DNA of 31,836 bases from Chlamydiales bacterium (GTDB taxonomy: Bacteria; Chlamydiota; Chlamydiia; Chlamydiales; JAACFD01), in the NCBI GenBank assembly GCA_009937555.1, contig JAACFD010000002.1, positions 1 to 31,836 of the forward strand. Direction: 5' to 3'. How positions within the stretch are numbered: the first letter of the stretch is position 1; each line of letters starts with the position of its first letter. Under the pieces are notes generated by a model. The model saw only the letters and a program-made list of their open reading frames with translations. It did not search any database and was not told where the DNA came from. Made by a program: the position numbers and the translations under genes. This document shows positions 31,703 to 31,836 of this stretch, piece by piece.

Positions 31703-31836
31703 TATCTAATAAACAGCCACTTAAAAATAACTAGACCTATTTTCTTCTTTTCATGTATGAAGTCTATAAGAGGAAACAACGACACTGTTCCTGAGATATT
31801 ATAGTTGAATTAAAGAAGTTATTAATCCATAATCCG

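Noticed and set aside
1..31836. CRISPR arrays, insertion sequences, phage genes or toxin-antitoxin pairs
   Set aside because: No regularly spaced repeats, transposase or integrase motifs, or typical toxin families were seen on either strand.
31703..31836. Possible start of a further gene at the right edge
   Set aside because: Stops occur in all frames and there is no ribosome site with an open frame reaching the edge.

Overview
The window is an AT-rich, gene-dense bacterial chromosome segment that is best read as a member of the Chlamydiota outside the classical Chlamydiaceae. From memory of Chlamydia trachomatis gene order, three conserved neighbourhoods recur. The first is recO, then later a DUF155 gene, yidD, a LysM gene, pheT and a MORN-type protein gene (the CT470-CT476 neighbourhood). 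The second is trhO, rpsD and murJ (the CT627-CT624 neighbourhood). The third is hemA, a second gyrB/gyrA pair, a small gene and rluD (the CT662-CT658 neighbourhood). Several genes are not found in C. trachomatis as I know it: a eukaryote-like type II glutamine synthetase, AsnRS, a PseB-type sugar-nucleotide dehydratase, and an oxygenase-like/MATE gene pair. That argues for an environmental (amoeba- or protist-associated) lineage. Genus cannot be fixed from this window.

Layout. 1-1513 (minus): tRNA-Arg(UCG) followed 20 nt later by a membrane-anchored S41 peptidase-like gene that runs off the left edge. 1629-2901: recO, then an orphan 109-residue protein with its own terminator. 2974-6280: an apparently inserted block with a DUF6445-like gene overlapping a MATE transporter, a converging tRNA-Leu(GAG), and glutamine synthetase. 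6450-12261: DUF155 gene, yidD, LysM protein (minus), pheT and a MORN-repeat lipoprotein, closed by a terminator. 12343-16981: acidic small protein, SNF2 ATPase (minus), DUF116-like protein and trhO (minus). 17281-20091: rpsD with a long structured leader and a terminator, then murJ and a small outer-membrane-type protein (both minus). 20299-24683: asnS, an SctP/FliK-like protein, and the minus-strand pair pseB-hemA. 25038-31702: the parE-parC-recX operon, a small protein under a near-consensus promoter, a small conserved protein, rluD and dtd.

Functionally, most of the window is translation and genome housekeeping: tRNA genes, PheRS, AsnRS, S4, RluD, TrhO, Dtd, RecO, RecX, topoisomerase IV-like and SNF2 proteins. 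There is also a cell-envelope set (MurJ, LysM, YidD, MORN lipoprotein, outer-membrane protein, PseB). The organisation is compact: five of the six convergent junctions overlap physically, three of them through a shared four-base palindromic stop. The last 134 bases after dtd hold no gene I can support.

No single convincing new defence or mobile system is visible. The best candidates for something undescribed are the oxygenase-like/MATE pair beside glutamine synthetase, the S41-like protein lacking the expected Ser/Lys dyad, and two structured leaders, upstream of rpsD and of the topoisomerase operon.
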